The notes under the pieces: generated by a model
Told to the model about the DNA's origin: nothing
Databases searched by the model: none
Seen by the model: only the letters and a program-made list of their open reading frames with translations
Position numbers and translations under genes: made by a program
Shown here: piece after piece, positions 56,101-64,000 of the stretch
How positions within the stretch are numbered: the first letter of the stretch is position 1
Layout: every line of letters starts with the position of its first letter
Source of the DNA: Luidia sarsii
Lineage: Eukaryota > Echinodermata > Asteroidea > Paxillosida > Luidiidae
DNA length: 64,000 bases
NCBI GenBank assembly: GCA_949987565.1
Contig: OX465102.1
Coordinates: 10,794,212-10,858,211 of the forward strand
Reading direction: 5' to 3'

Positions 56101-58939
56101 AAGCGCAAGATAGCCTACTCCTAGATCACATGCACTCGGTTGAAGTATGCAGTGGACCTGACGCGGTGGCCATTTGAGTAAGCCAAGTCACACGCATGCG
56201 CTCACGCATCCAATGTTGTATCTTTGTCACTGTGTGGACTTTCCCGCTTCACTTCCGGAGCACCGATAGAGGACTCCGTTGCTTACTAAAATGGCCGCCA
56301 AGCAACTTCACCTTTTGCGCAGAGTAGGCTATCTTGCGCGCTATAGGATCTTTGGTTAGGACCTCCCAAACACGACCCAACACTTACACACCTCCATGTC
56401 GCCTTCTGATGATTTTTTTTTTTTTTCTCAGAGCGGCAAGCGGCCAAGGAGAGGAAGCAAGAGGCTCAGAGGAAAGAGAAACAACTCCAGAAGCAGCTCC
56501 AGAAGCAGCAGGAACGACAGAAGAAAACAGAGAAGTACGAGGCCGCCCAGGCCGCCAAGAAACACAAGGAGGAGCAGAGAGCCCGTAAGAGTGCCAAAGG
56601 TGAGCGGGCTTTGACACCAAACTGTCATCATGTAACCTCCCTTCATAAAATGTGTAAACAAATAAAGGCAAAACTGACTGGGAACTTATGAACAAAGACT
56701 AGTTGTCCATTTGGGAAGGACTGGGAGCGTGATGCATGGAGATGGTTGATCCATGGAGGCACTTAACCACTTCGCGCCGGGACCTCCGAATCCGGAGGTC
56801 AATTGGATTGCCTTTGCAACGGGGCCCTCCGAATCCGGGCACCACTATTGTCCACATTCTAAACAAAGACTCTTTATAGCTTAGAACAAAGCAATATGAA
56901 TCAGTACAAAGACCCTTTTTGACGCACGTTGCCACATGAATTGCAAGATTAGAAGCAGTAATTGTGCAATTGTGGGACTTTTACTGTGGAGGATCGAGGG
57001 ATACCGCGCTGCAGCTGAAAGCACGCGGGCCACATTGTCTTTGCATGCCACACAGCCCAACGGTCGTCGGTCTGGCATTGGAATTCCCCCCACATTCTTT
57101 ACCGTAATCTGTACGCTCGTTTGTGGCCGACCAACTCGAAGATTTGACTGCCTGGGGTGGAGGCTGGAGTCTGCGGTCAGGGATTGTCAGCAGCGTACAC
57201 GCACCCACACACACACGTCCGTTACGGTCCATTGACGACGCACAAAGGGCCCTTTTTCGAACGGATAATCTCTTGACAAAAGCCACAACGACGTCCGAAT
57301 TGTGCCAGGTTTTACTCTCTTGTACCCATAGTATACCCTTATTGATTTATTTCACAGAAATATATTGTTCCGATTGTTTTAGCAAGATTTTAAAATGATG
57401 CATTGTTCAAAAACCCCCGTATGGCGGTCATCGGCGCTGAAAAACCCCCCGGCGCGAAGTGGTTAATTGTTGAATGCTTCTGGCTGGTGCCCTCACTCCG
57501 GCAAAGTCTAGGTGGCTATTTGGTAAGGCCACCATCTAAGGGCTGGATAGCTCAGATGGTAAGAGCACTGGTTTGCAAAATCAGAGGTTTCTGGTTCAAG
57601 TCCCGGTCCAGTGAAAGTTTTCGTTGCCATTTTTTTTTTTTTTCAAAATTGTTTAAAAGTTAACAGTCAATTGTTCCTTATTTATCAGACATGATATAGA
57701 AGGGTGGAAGCTTGGTCTTCAGGGGAGACTGTCCATGCAGTGAAATCCAGACTCCTGGTCATGTCATCATTGACTGTAATGTGACAGATCCGCCACCTAT
57801 CCACTCACTGAACTGACAACATTTCAGGCAGGTCGGGCGGAATTCGAACCCGCGACTCCCGCTTTCTAGTGCAGATGTGTATAACCACTTGACCACCGAG
57901 CTGGTTGAGGTGTTGTGGTTGATTCAAATAATGTATAGCGGTGGGCCAGGTACCGTGTTGCATCATAGTGTTATAACATGATCCTGCCCGAGCTGCCTGA
58001 AATTTTGCCATCAGGCAAAGCACTGGGCATTCAGTGCAGTACTTATTACGTCGAGCAGGGCAAACCCTCATTGAATTTCATTCTCTTTGACGCAACCATC
58101 ATGCTTAATCTGTAGCTTGACAGAAGCCACACAGATGCGGCCTGCACACGACATACGGTAACAATAGGCTAGCCTGAATTGGGTTGTCGGTGAATTTAGT
58201 TCCTGTGGATTGATTTGTAATACTCTCTTCTTGCCCAGCCTCTACCCCCAAGAAGATGAATGGGGTGGAGCACCACGCGCCCAAGCCAAAGTCAGGTAAG
58301 AAGAATGAAATTATTTGGAGAAACACCAACCAAGGACAGGTTAACATTCAATAGTGGGCATGTATCGCATAGTGAATCTGACTGGTACAATGTATGTGTA
58401 CAGTACATGTACATAGCTGATTTGTATTCGGGATACCAAGGCAAACAAATATAGACAAAACTGTGTGGGAACTTTTGAACAATTTTGAGAAAGAAGAAAA
58501 ACTGACTGACTTGACCAAGACTTGAACCCGAGATCTCTGGATACTAGTGCTCTTCTATCTGAGCTATCTGAGCTATCCAGCCCTTAGCTCAGATGGAAGA
58601 GCACTGGTACGTTTATCCAGAGGTCTCGGGTTCAAGTCCCGGTCCAGTCAAAGTTTTCTTTGCCAACTTTTGTTCAAAAGTTCCCAGTCAATTTTTTTGG
58701 GGGGGGCTGTAAATTGAATTTTTTTTTTTCATCGGTCCGTAATCTGCTCAGGATCCTCGTGCCTCCCTGTGCTCGTTGCACTCTTTGTTGCCGTTGTTGC
58801 CTTGGCGATTGGCGTCTACTTCTTCTGCGAAAGTGACCAGAGCAACGCCTTGTGCGCTGACCTGCACCTGGGCGCGACGACGGTCGTCGGAACAGCCAAC
58901 GACTGGGCCCAGCAGCTGAGGGACCGCATCGTTAGCTGA
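50104..58939 (+). CDS. LRRC59: LRRC59 (p34) ER membrane protein, gene span, 8 exons
   Basis: A tail-anchored leucine-rich-repeat protein of the ER and nuclear envelope, implicated in ribosome binding and nuclear import of FGF1. Joining 50104-50193, 52620-52679, 53354-53468, 54418-54569, 55582-55654, 56432-56599, 58239-58295 and 58752-58939 gives 903 nt, 300 residues plus stop; human is 307. [21 protein letters not shown] opens the protein. Four LRRs (~38-115) follow, then [18 protein letters not shown], a long Lys/Glu/Gln coiled-coil (~150-235), one transmembrane helix (243-264) and a short lumenal tail. All phases agree. Introns carry a 68-bp minisatellite, Penelope-derived arrays and a palindromic Mutator-like element. 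Confidence 0.95.
50466..51355. mobile_element. Mutator-like palindromic element, 890 bp
   Basis: Ends TAGTTGCGGTAACCG on both sides, flanked by the 9-bp duplication CATTGGTTT (50,457-50,465 and 51,356-51,364). Arms of ~420 bp are almost perfectly complementary around a ~50-bp loop that includes CAACCATGGAT. A compact sibling of 46,817-49,112. It lies in LRRC59 intron 1. Confidence 0.8.
51365..52090 (+). mobile_element. Truncated GTCGAAAACCGG-family element
   Basis: Matches the right two-thirds of 47,481-48,513, starting at TTGCTCTTTTGGGGTC and ending near AGTGACAGGC. It retains the 54-codon open segment (from 51,651). It begins right beside the palindromic element. Confidence 0.6.
52090..52260. 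repeat. Degenerate ACT/AGT trinucleotide tract
   Basis: CTACTACT and TAGTAGTAGT runs with internal complementarity (TACTAGTA centres). Simple-sequence DNA in LRRC59 intron 1. Confidence 0.7.
52620..52679 (+). CDS. LRRC59: LRRC59 exon 2
   Basis: Acceptor CGAAACTACAG, donor ATACCA|GTAAGT. Residues 31-50, [20 protein letters not shown], the first LRR; exactly 20 codons, phase 0 at both ends. Confidence 0.95.
52850..53120. repeat. ~60-bp tandem repeat, ~4 copies
   Basis: Repeated ACCAACCCTTTGTCTACCCA and GGTGACTGAATGCAATC with changes. Intronic, non-coding. Confidence 0.7.
53354..53468 (+). CDS. LRRC59: LRRC59 exon 3
   Basis: Acceptor CTCGCTTTCAAG, donor CTTCTGG|GTAAGC. Residues 51-88 plus one base; [15 protein letters not shown] and [10 protein letters not shown] are LRRs 2-3. 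Confidence 0.95.
53530..54085 (+). repeat. TTTGATCTTCCC-type degenerate array
   Basis: About 550 bp of 12-14-bp units (TTTGATCTTCCCTC, TATGATCTTCCCCC). CTTTGATCTTTCCCCC occurs in the 3' region of the Penelope-like element (minus strand, ~19,070), and a terminal-repeat flank (AGTCAGTGAGCAGTTTGC) follows at ~54,270, so the array may derive from an old Penelope insertion. Confidence 0.65.
54418..54569 (+). CDS. LRRC59: LRRC59 exon 4
   Basis: Acceptor CATTCCCTCTTCAG, donor CAAAGG|GTGAGT. Residues 90-139: [20 protein letters not shown] (LRR 4) and [18 protein letters not shown], the family signature after the LRRs. Confidence 0.96.
54607..55520. repeat. 68-bp minisatellite, ~13 copies, in LRRC59 intron 4
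   Basis: Unit contains GAGGTGAGCAACCACCTGAC and GGTGGTGGCAATGCCGTGTC. Begins only ~40 bp after the exon 4 donor. Each unit holds GAG|GTGAGC, a strong donor-like sequence. The 64-residue minus-strand frames are repeat artefacts. Confidence 0.9.
55582..55654 (+). CDS. LRRC59: LRRC59 exon 5
   Basis: Acceptor TTTTTCTTACAG, donor AAAGAA|GTAAGC. Residues 140-163, [20 protein letters not shown], start of the charged coiled-coil. The weakest conserved exon, but phase and signals fit. Confidence 0.85.
55742..55990 (-). repeat. 21-bp tandem array, ~12 copies, beside a Penelope-type motif
   Basis: Plus-strand unit GACCTTTCTCAAAGGCAGAAT; a block of four central units has TACC instead of GACC. It extends from the motif half at 55,725-55,750 (GACGTTTTGATCCTAGCAGG). 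Same source half-motif as the 40.9-41.6 kb array, different period. Confidence 0.85.
56078..56356. mobile_element. MITE with ACCAAAGATCC ends
   Basis: ACCAAAGATCCCTATAGCGCG...CAAGATAGCCTACTC on the left faces GAGTAGGCTATCTTGCGCGC and TATAGGATCTTTGG on the right. ~280 bp, LRRC59 intron 5. Confidence 0.6.
56432..56599 (+). CDS. LRRC59: LRRC59 exon 6
   Basis: Acceptor TTTTTTTTTTCTCAG, donor GCCAAAG|GTGAGC. Residues 165-219, [20 protein letters not shown] onward, a continuous charged coiled-coil. Confidence 0.9.
56767..57462. mobile_element. piggyBac-like non-autonomous element (TTAA duplication)
   Basis: Ends CCACTTCGCGCCGGG and CCCGGCGCGAAGTGG, with TTAA on each side (56,763-56,766 and 57,463-57,466). 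CC-start ends and TTAA fit piggyBac. The right flank is the SINE phrase TTAATTGTTGAATGCTTCTG, so it inserted in or beside a SINE. No transposase recognised. Confidence 0.65.
57463..57690 (+). mobile_element. tRNA-derived SINE with foldable cloverleaf
   Basis: The tRNA-like part 57,541-57,613 has GGCTGGA/TCCAGTG acceptor strands (6 of 7 pairs), a GCTC/GAGC D arm, a CTGGT/ATCAG anticodon stem with loop TTGCAAA (GCA, Cys-type) and a TTCAAGT T loop. Flanked by SINE head and tail, hence not a tRNA gene. Confidence 0.75.
57820..57915 (-). mobile_element. Second tRNA-like SINE family fragment
   Basis: Minus strand: GCTCGGTGGTCAAGTGGTTA as A box and GCGGGTTCGAATTCC as B box. A related decayed tail is at 27,310-27,365 and possibly 40,225-40,310. 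Confidence 0.5.
58239..58295 (+). CDS. LRRC59: LRRC59 exon 7
   Basis: Acceptor CTCTTCTTGCCCAG, donor AAGTCAG|GTAAGA. Residues 221-238, [18 protein letters not shown], the basic linker before the membrane helix. Confidence 0.85.
58455..58705 (+). mobile_element. Inverted pair of tRNA-like SINE bodies
   Basis: A minus-oriented body (ACTTGAACCCGAGATCTCTG ... GAGCTATCCAGCCC, to ~58,586) abuts a plus-oriented one (AGCTCAGATGGAAGAGC ... GGTTCAAGTCCCGG, to ~58,655), giving a ~75-bp-arm hairpin. A GAGCTATCT duplication sits at the junction. Confidence 0.65.
58752..58939 (+). CDS. LRRC59: LRRC59 exon 8 (terminal coding exon)
   Basis: Acceptor TAATCTGCTCAG; stop TGA 58,937-58,939. Residues 240-300: membrane helix [20 protein letters not shown], then a lumenal tail ending [12 protein letters not shown]. 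Position and length match the tail anchor of LRRC59. Confidence 0.93.
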
Positions 58940-59345
58940 GCGGCTCAGGAAGAGGATGGATGCTGCACGGAACAGGCGGCAACAATCTCCTCCGGATTCT
59001 CATTGCGATTGGAGACTGATTCCACTCAGGGACGTCAACGGAACCTTTTCCCAGATTACATCGCTCACAGTAACACACACACTTTTTGCCAACTGCTTAC
59101 CGACTTACTGTCATTGCTGGTGATGAGTTTGGTCCCGTTCCACTGGATGGCACGGTCCTTCTCATGCGAGTGCTTGATGATCCCAGGTTTGTTGTTATCA
59201 CCTCTGCGGCCATGGGCTTTGTGTTCAGTCACAAACTGTTCACCAATCGAGCAACAACACCTGAAGAGTTGCACGGTGAGATCACAATGTGGAAAGTCTG
59301 CAGCGAGTGTGATACCTCATAAGTCATCTCTTTGAAGAGGAGTGT

Positions 59346-60590
59346 GGCTCTTCTCAGAGCCAAACTCTTTTGCTGGCTCTTCTCAGACCCATACTCTGTT
59401 ACCGGCTCTTCTTAGACCCATACTCTGTTACCAGCTCTTCTCAGACCCATACTCTGTTACCGGCTCTTCTCAGAGCCATACTCTTTTGCTGGCTCTTCTC
59501 AGACCCATACTCTGTTACCGGCTCTTCTCAGACCCATACTCTGTTACCGGCTCTTCTCAGACCCATACTCTGTTACCGGCTCTTCTCAGACCCATACTCT
59601 GTTACCGGCTCTTCTCAGACCCATACTCTGTTACCAGCTCTTCTCAGACCCATACTCTGTTACCGGCTCTTCTCAGACCCATACTCTGTTACCGGCTCTT
59701 CTCAGACCCATACTCTGTTACCGGCTCTTCTCAGACCCATACTCTGTTACCGGCTCTTCTTAGACCCATACTCTGTTACCGGCTGTTCTCAGACCCATAC
59801 TCTGTTACCGGCTCTTCTTAGACCCATACTCTGTTACCGGCTGTTCTCAGACCCATACTCTGTTACCGGCTCTTCTGAGACCCATACTCTGTTACCGGCT
59901 CTTCTCAGACCCATACTCTGTTACCGGCTCTTCTTAGACCCATACTCTGTTACCAGCTCTTCTCAGACCCATACTCTGTTACCGGCTCTTCTTAGACCCA
60001 TACTCTGTTACCGGCTGTTCTCAGACCCATACTCTGTTACCGGCTCTTCTGAGACCCATACTCTGTTACCAGCTCTTCTCAGACCCATACTCTGTTACCG
60101 GCTCTTCTCAGACCCATACTCTGTTACCGGCTCTTCTCAGACCCATACTCTGTTACCGGCTGTTCTCAGACCCATACTCTGTTACCGGCTCTTCTCAGAC
60201 CCATACTCTGTTACCGGCTCTTCTCAGACCCATACTCTGTTACCGGCTCTTCTCAGACCCATACTCTGTTACCGGCTCTTCTCAGACCCATACTCTGTTA
60301 CCGGCTCTTCTCAGACCCATACTCTGTTACCGGCTCTTCTCAGACCCATACTCTGTTACCGGCTCTTCTCAGACCCATACTCTGTTACCGGCTCTTCTTA
60401 GACCCATACTCTGTTACCGGCTCTTCTCAGACCCATACTCTGTTACCGGCTCTTCTTAGACCCATACTCTGTTACCGGCTCTTCTCAGACCCATACTCTG
60501 TTACTGGGTCTTCTCAGAGCCATACTCTTTTCAGAGCAGTACTTTTTCTTCAGCTCTTTTCAGAACAATACTCTATTACCAGCTCTTCAC
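59346..60590 (+). repeat. 29-bp tandem array, ~43 copies, 3' of LRRC59
   Basis: Unit GGCTCTTCTCAGACCCATAC plus TCTGTTACC. The first copy (59,346-59,361) and the one at 59,462-59,477 read GGCTCTTCTCAGAGCC, a perfect 6-bp hairpin; most others have AGACCC and lose one pair. The right edge runs into a family-2 element (CACACTCCTTCTTG, ATCACCACAAACATTCC). Since 29 is not a multiple of 3, the 343-residue frame cycles through all frames and is not a gene. It begins ~400 bp after the LRRC59 stop, so it may be partly in the 3' UTR. Confidence 0.9.
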
Positions 60591-60599
60591 AGAGCCACA

Positions 60600-62440
60600 C
60601 TCCTTCTTGAAAAAGATAACTCACATGCTATCACCACAAACATTCCACAAAAGTGACAGCCCGTTATTCTGTTCGTCCACATTGCATTTGAAATCACATT
60701 TTTGAATCTGGTTTTGGAATTGGCACAATGCTGCACCAACACCTGTTTCATTTCATCCGTGTTGTATTTTATCGTTTATTTTCCTGTTTGCCATTTTGTT
60801 TTTTTCTGTTTCATTTTCCTGAGGAATGTCTGCAAAAATTACGTTGTTGGGCAAAATGTCAAACATAAATAAGTTAATTTGATCATGTTGTTAATTCCTT
60901 TGTGTGCTTTCAAAAAGCATAGAGTAATTACTGGGTGCCCATTAAAAGGTTCATGAGATTTCCTCTTTTATTTGGTGTTCACTCATTAAATTCTCTCCTT
61001 TGTCAGATAAATGATACAACGCCGCCTCATATAAATCTTTTTTTATTCTCTCTAGTGTGTTTTGCAAAGTCAATCAGCTGAGTAAGGCCAAGTAAAAAAA
61101 ATATATTAGTTTCTCATCCCCGCCCACATCGTGTTTTTTTCGCCGACACAATTTTTTTATTTTATAAAACAATAAGACAATTTTCGCTGTTTCCAGCAGT
61201 TGAACCTTTCACATGCACAGAGCCTAAATATCGTACCGTACTCTTCAAAAACGACTTCTCTTCTTTAGGGGAAAAAATGTTTTGGAAAAGAAGAAAAAAA
61301 AAGGAAGTACTCATCCTTTTTCAAAAAGGTAGGATGAAAAACTGATAATTTGTTTTACTTGGCCTTATACATCAATTTTTTCTTGGAGAAGAAATATTTT
61401 TGGGTTTTTTCCCACTCCTTGGATGAAATGAAGTACGAAGAAGTGATAGCAGTTGTGAGTAAGAGAAAAAAAACCTTGTTCAAAGTTTTGGTTCTTTTTA
61501 TGAGGGGATACATGAACTTCGTGCTCAATGTATGGCGATATATTTTAAAGATTTAGTGAAAAAATTGACCCTTAAGGCCGAATTAAAGACAAACGTTTCT
61601 CATCTGGTTTTTTTTTAAAGGAGGAAGAGGGGCTCTTTATTCTTTATTTGTTTTCAAGATAGCAACCATTTCAAAATGTCCTGCCAATGTTAGCCCTCCC
61701 CCTGTTCAAAGACACCTTTAAAATGAATGACAAGTTGGACAAGAGAACTGAACATATTTACAGTGCCATTTAGTGTGGTATTGCGTTTACCGATTAATTT
61801 GTGGACTTTTGGGGTGTTTTTCACTGCATTTTTTCAAATTAAAGTATAAAAGGAAAATCCAGGCAAACCCCAAAAGGAAGCAGGCGGGGACGAGAAATAT
61901 GGGACCAATGATAGACGCGCTACATGTAGCTTTTATGGGTAACAGAAATATTCTAGAAATGCATTTCCATCCAAAACTGACGATATCCAGTCAATGCGTC
62001 TGAAATGTTTAGCAAGGACCAATTAGATAAGAAATGACAGAATTAGGACATTTTGGACATGTTTGTTCCACATCTTTTCACTGCCAGCCAATTTGTGCAA
62101 GATCTTAAGATACAGAGTAGTTGAAAATATTTTCAAATTTGGATAGAGTATTTCCCCATAATGATTGGCTGTTTTTCCAACACCAGTAGAAGAGTTTTCT
62201 GTTAGTAATTATTCCCATTCACCCAGAGTTTTGATCATAGTTATTATCATAATTTTTGCTTGACAATTTTACATGTGATGTGAAATTGTGCAAACAAGTG
62301 TTTTGATCGGGGCAGTTGCAGTCTACTCACTGTCAGAAAAGATCAAGCATATTCATAGCACCACTCTGGAATGTGGGCTGTTGTTCAATGTGACCACGTG
62401 GAATTTGGCGGCACTCATGACTGGCAGGCAGACTATGGAT
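60600..62440. other. Non-coding, AT-rich
   Basis: No supported gene. Simple A/T tracts, with a segment at 61,090-61,420 distantly repeating 24,590-24,960 (TAGTTTCTCATCCC, GCTGTTTCCAGC.GTTGAACCT) and one at 61,590-61,820 repeating 2,360-2,560 (AGGAGGAAGAGGGGCT). These indicate dispersed repeats. Confidence 0.55.
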
Positions 62441-64000
62441 CTAGGCCAGCTGTGGGTGGACTGGAGGAGGGGAGCATGCCATAGGAATACATTTCATGAG
62501 GCTCAGGTCGAGCTCAACTTGGATAGGCTAGCTGTGGGTGAGACTGGAGGAGTGGGATGCCATAACATTGAATGAGGACAAGGTCGAGCTCAACTTGGAT
62601 AGGCCAGCTGTGGGTGGACTGGAGGAGGGAGATGCCATAACATTGAATGAGGACAAGGTCAAGCTCAACTTGGATAGGCCAGCTGTGGGTGGACTGGAGG
62701 AGTGGGATGCCATAACATTTAATGAGGACAAGGTCAAGCTCAACTTTGATAGGCCAGCTGTGGGTGAGACTGGAGGAGTGGGATGCCATAACATTGAATG
62801 AGGACAAGGTCGAGCTCAACTTGGATAGGCCAGCTGTGGGTGGACTGGAGGAGGGAGATGCCATAACATTGAATGAGGACAAGGTCGAGCTCAACTTGGA
62901 TAGGCCAGCTGTGGGTGGACTGGAGGAGTGGGATGCCATAACATTGAATGAGGACAAGGTCAAGCTCAACTTGGATAGGCCAGCTGTGGGTGGACTGGAG
63001 GAGGGAGATGCCATAACATTTAATGAGGACAAGGTCGAGCTCAACTTGGATAGGCCAGCTGTGGGTGGACTGGAGGAGGGAGATGCCATAACATTTAATG
63101 AGGACAAGGTCGAGCTCAACTTTGATAGGCCAGCTGTGGGTGGACTGGAGGAGAGGGATGCCATAACATTTAATGAGGACAAGGTCGAGCTCAACTTGGA
63201 TAGGCTAGCTGTGGGTGGACTGGAGGAGGGAGATGCCATAACATTTAATGAGGACAAGGTCGAGCTCAACTTGGATAGGCCAGCTGTGGGTGGACTGGAG
63301 GAGTGGGATGCCATAACATTTAATGAGGACAAGGTCAAGCTCAACTTTGATAGGCCAGCTGTGGGTGGACTGGAGGAGGGAGATGCCATAACATTTAATG
63401 AGGACAAGGTCAAGCTCAACTTTGATAGGCCAGCTGTGGGTGGACTGGAGGAGAGGGATGCCATAACATTTAATGAGGACAAGGTCAAGCTCAACTTTGA
63501 TAGGCCAGCTGTGGGTGGACTGGAGGAGGGAGATGCCATAACATTTAATGAGGACAAGGTCAAGCTCAACTTGGATAGGCCAGCTGTGGGTGGACTGGAG
63601 GAGGGAGATGCCATAACATTTAATGAGGACAAGGTCAAGCTCAACTTTGATAGGCCAGCTGTGGGTGGACTGGAGGAGGGAGATGCCATAACATTTAATG
63701 AGGACAAGGTCGAGCTCAACTTTGATAGGCCAGCTGTGGGTGGACTGGAGGAGGGAGATGCCATAACATTTAATGAGGACAAGGTCAAGCTCAACTTTGA
63801 TAGGCCAGCTGTGGGTGGACTGGAGGAGGGGGCATGCCATAGGAATACATTCATCAGTGAGGCTGAGGTCGAGCTCAACTTTGATAGGCCAGCTGTGGGT
63901 GGACTGGAGGAGAGGGATGCCATAACATTGAATGAGGACAAGGTCAAGCTCAACTTGGATAGGCCAGCTGTGGGTGGACTGGAGGAGGGAGATGCCATAA
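62440..64000. repeat. 75-bp minisatellite, ~20 copies, continues past the window
   Basis: Unit contains GGCCAGCTGTGGGTGGACTG, GATGCCATAACATTTAATG and GACAAGGTCGAGCTCAACTT. 75 bp = 25 codons, so two minus-strand frames and stretches of a plus frame stay open (for example 25-residue repeats around SSSPPTAGLSKLS). Point variants (A/G in GTCRAGCTC, G/T in CTTKGATA) are shuffled between units. The reading frames lack start context, signal or domain. Confidence 0.9.

Noticed and set aside
57541..57613. Functional tRNA-Cys gene
   Set aside because: The cloverleaf folds, but the same tRNA-like body recurs with identical SINE head and tail sequence at several loci, and the acceptor stem has a terminal mismatch here.
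59370..60401. 343-codon open frame
   Set aside because: The repeat period of 29 bp cycles through all three frames, so the frame is open only because no phase of the unit contains a stop. No domain, start context or splicing support.
62514..63998. 494-codon minus-strand frame
   Set aside because: Generated by a 75-bp unit with length divisible by three; other frames on both strands are also open and unit variants do not favour any one frame.

Overview
The window is eukaryotic nuclear DNA from an intron-rich, repeat-laden genome. Every recognisable gene is split by GT-AG introns, and the coding content is only a few percent. Gene content (GLIS2, PAM16 and LRRC59 with near-vertebrate domain structure), a Penelope-like retroelement, composite tRNA-derived SINEs and pervasive TACATG microsatellites suggest a marine invertebrate deuterostome (echinoderm, hemichordate or lancelet grade). 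The species assignment is inference only.

Layout. 1-16,000: no confident gene; MITEs, Penelope-type terminal repeats, a THAP-domain relic near 13.6 kb and dense TACATG microsatellites. 16,018-30,781 (+): GLIS2, a five-zinc-finger GLI-related transcription factor, five coding exons whose lengths sum to exactly 492 codons. Its 10-kb first coding intron holds an intact antisense Penelope-like element (18.8-22.1 kb), a MITE and a Ginger-like element. 30.8-42.8 kb: repeats only (an 84-bp minisatellite, a TTAA-flanked foldback, a non-LTR RT fragment, a 36-copy 19-bp array). 42,867-43,052 (+): an unidentified exon-like open segment. 43,112-49,365 (-): PAM16 (TIM16/Magmas), four exons, 137 codons including stop. 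50,104-58,939 (+): LRRC59, eight exons, 301 codons including stop. 60.6-64 kb: noncoding, ending in a 75-bp minisatellite that runs off the window.

GLIS2 (+) and PAM16 (-) are convergent neighbours, as I recall for human 16p13.3, so this looks like ancient microsynteny. PAM16 and LRRC59 diverge from a ~740-bp CCAAT-containing interval that probably serves as a shared promoter.

The most unusual layer is the repeat biology. Penelope-type terminal repeats carry a compact motif with hammerhead-ribozyme architecture. One copy has the canonical CTGATGA core, whereas most copies have a paired C3-to-U and G8-to-A change. Short tandem arrays have repeatedly grown out of one half of this motif. A second motif family couples the same GAAACGTC core to a hairpin that resembles the histone-mRNA 3' stem-loop, and it appears to have seeded a 43-copy array just downstream of LRRC59. 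Two long-armed palindromic elements with 9-10-bp target duplications look like non-autonomous Mutator-type transposons.
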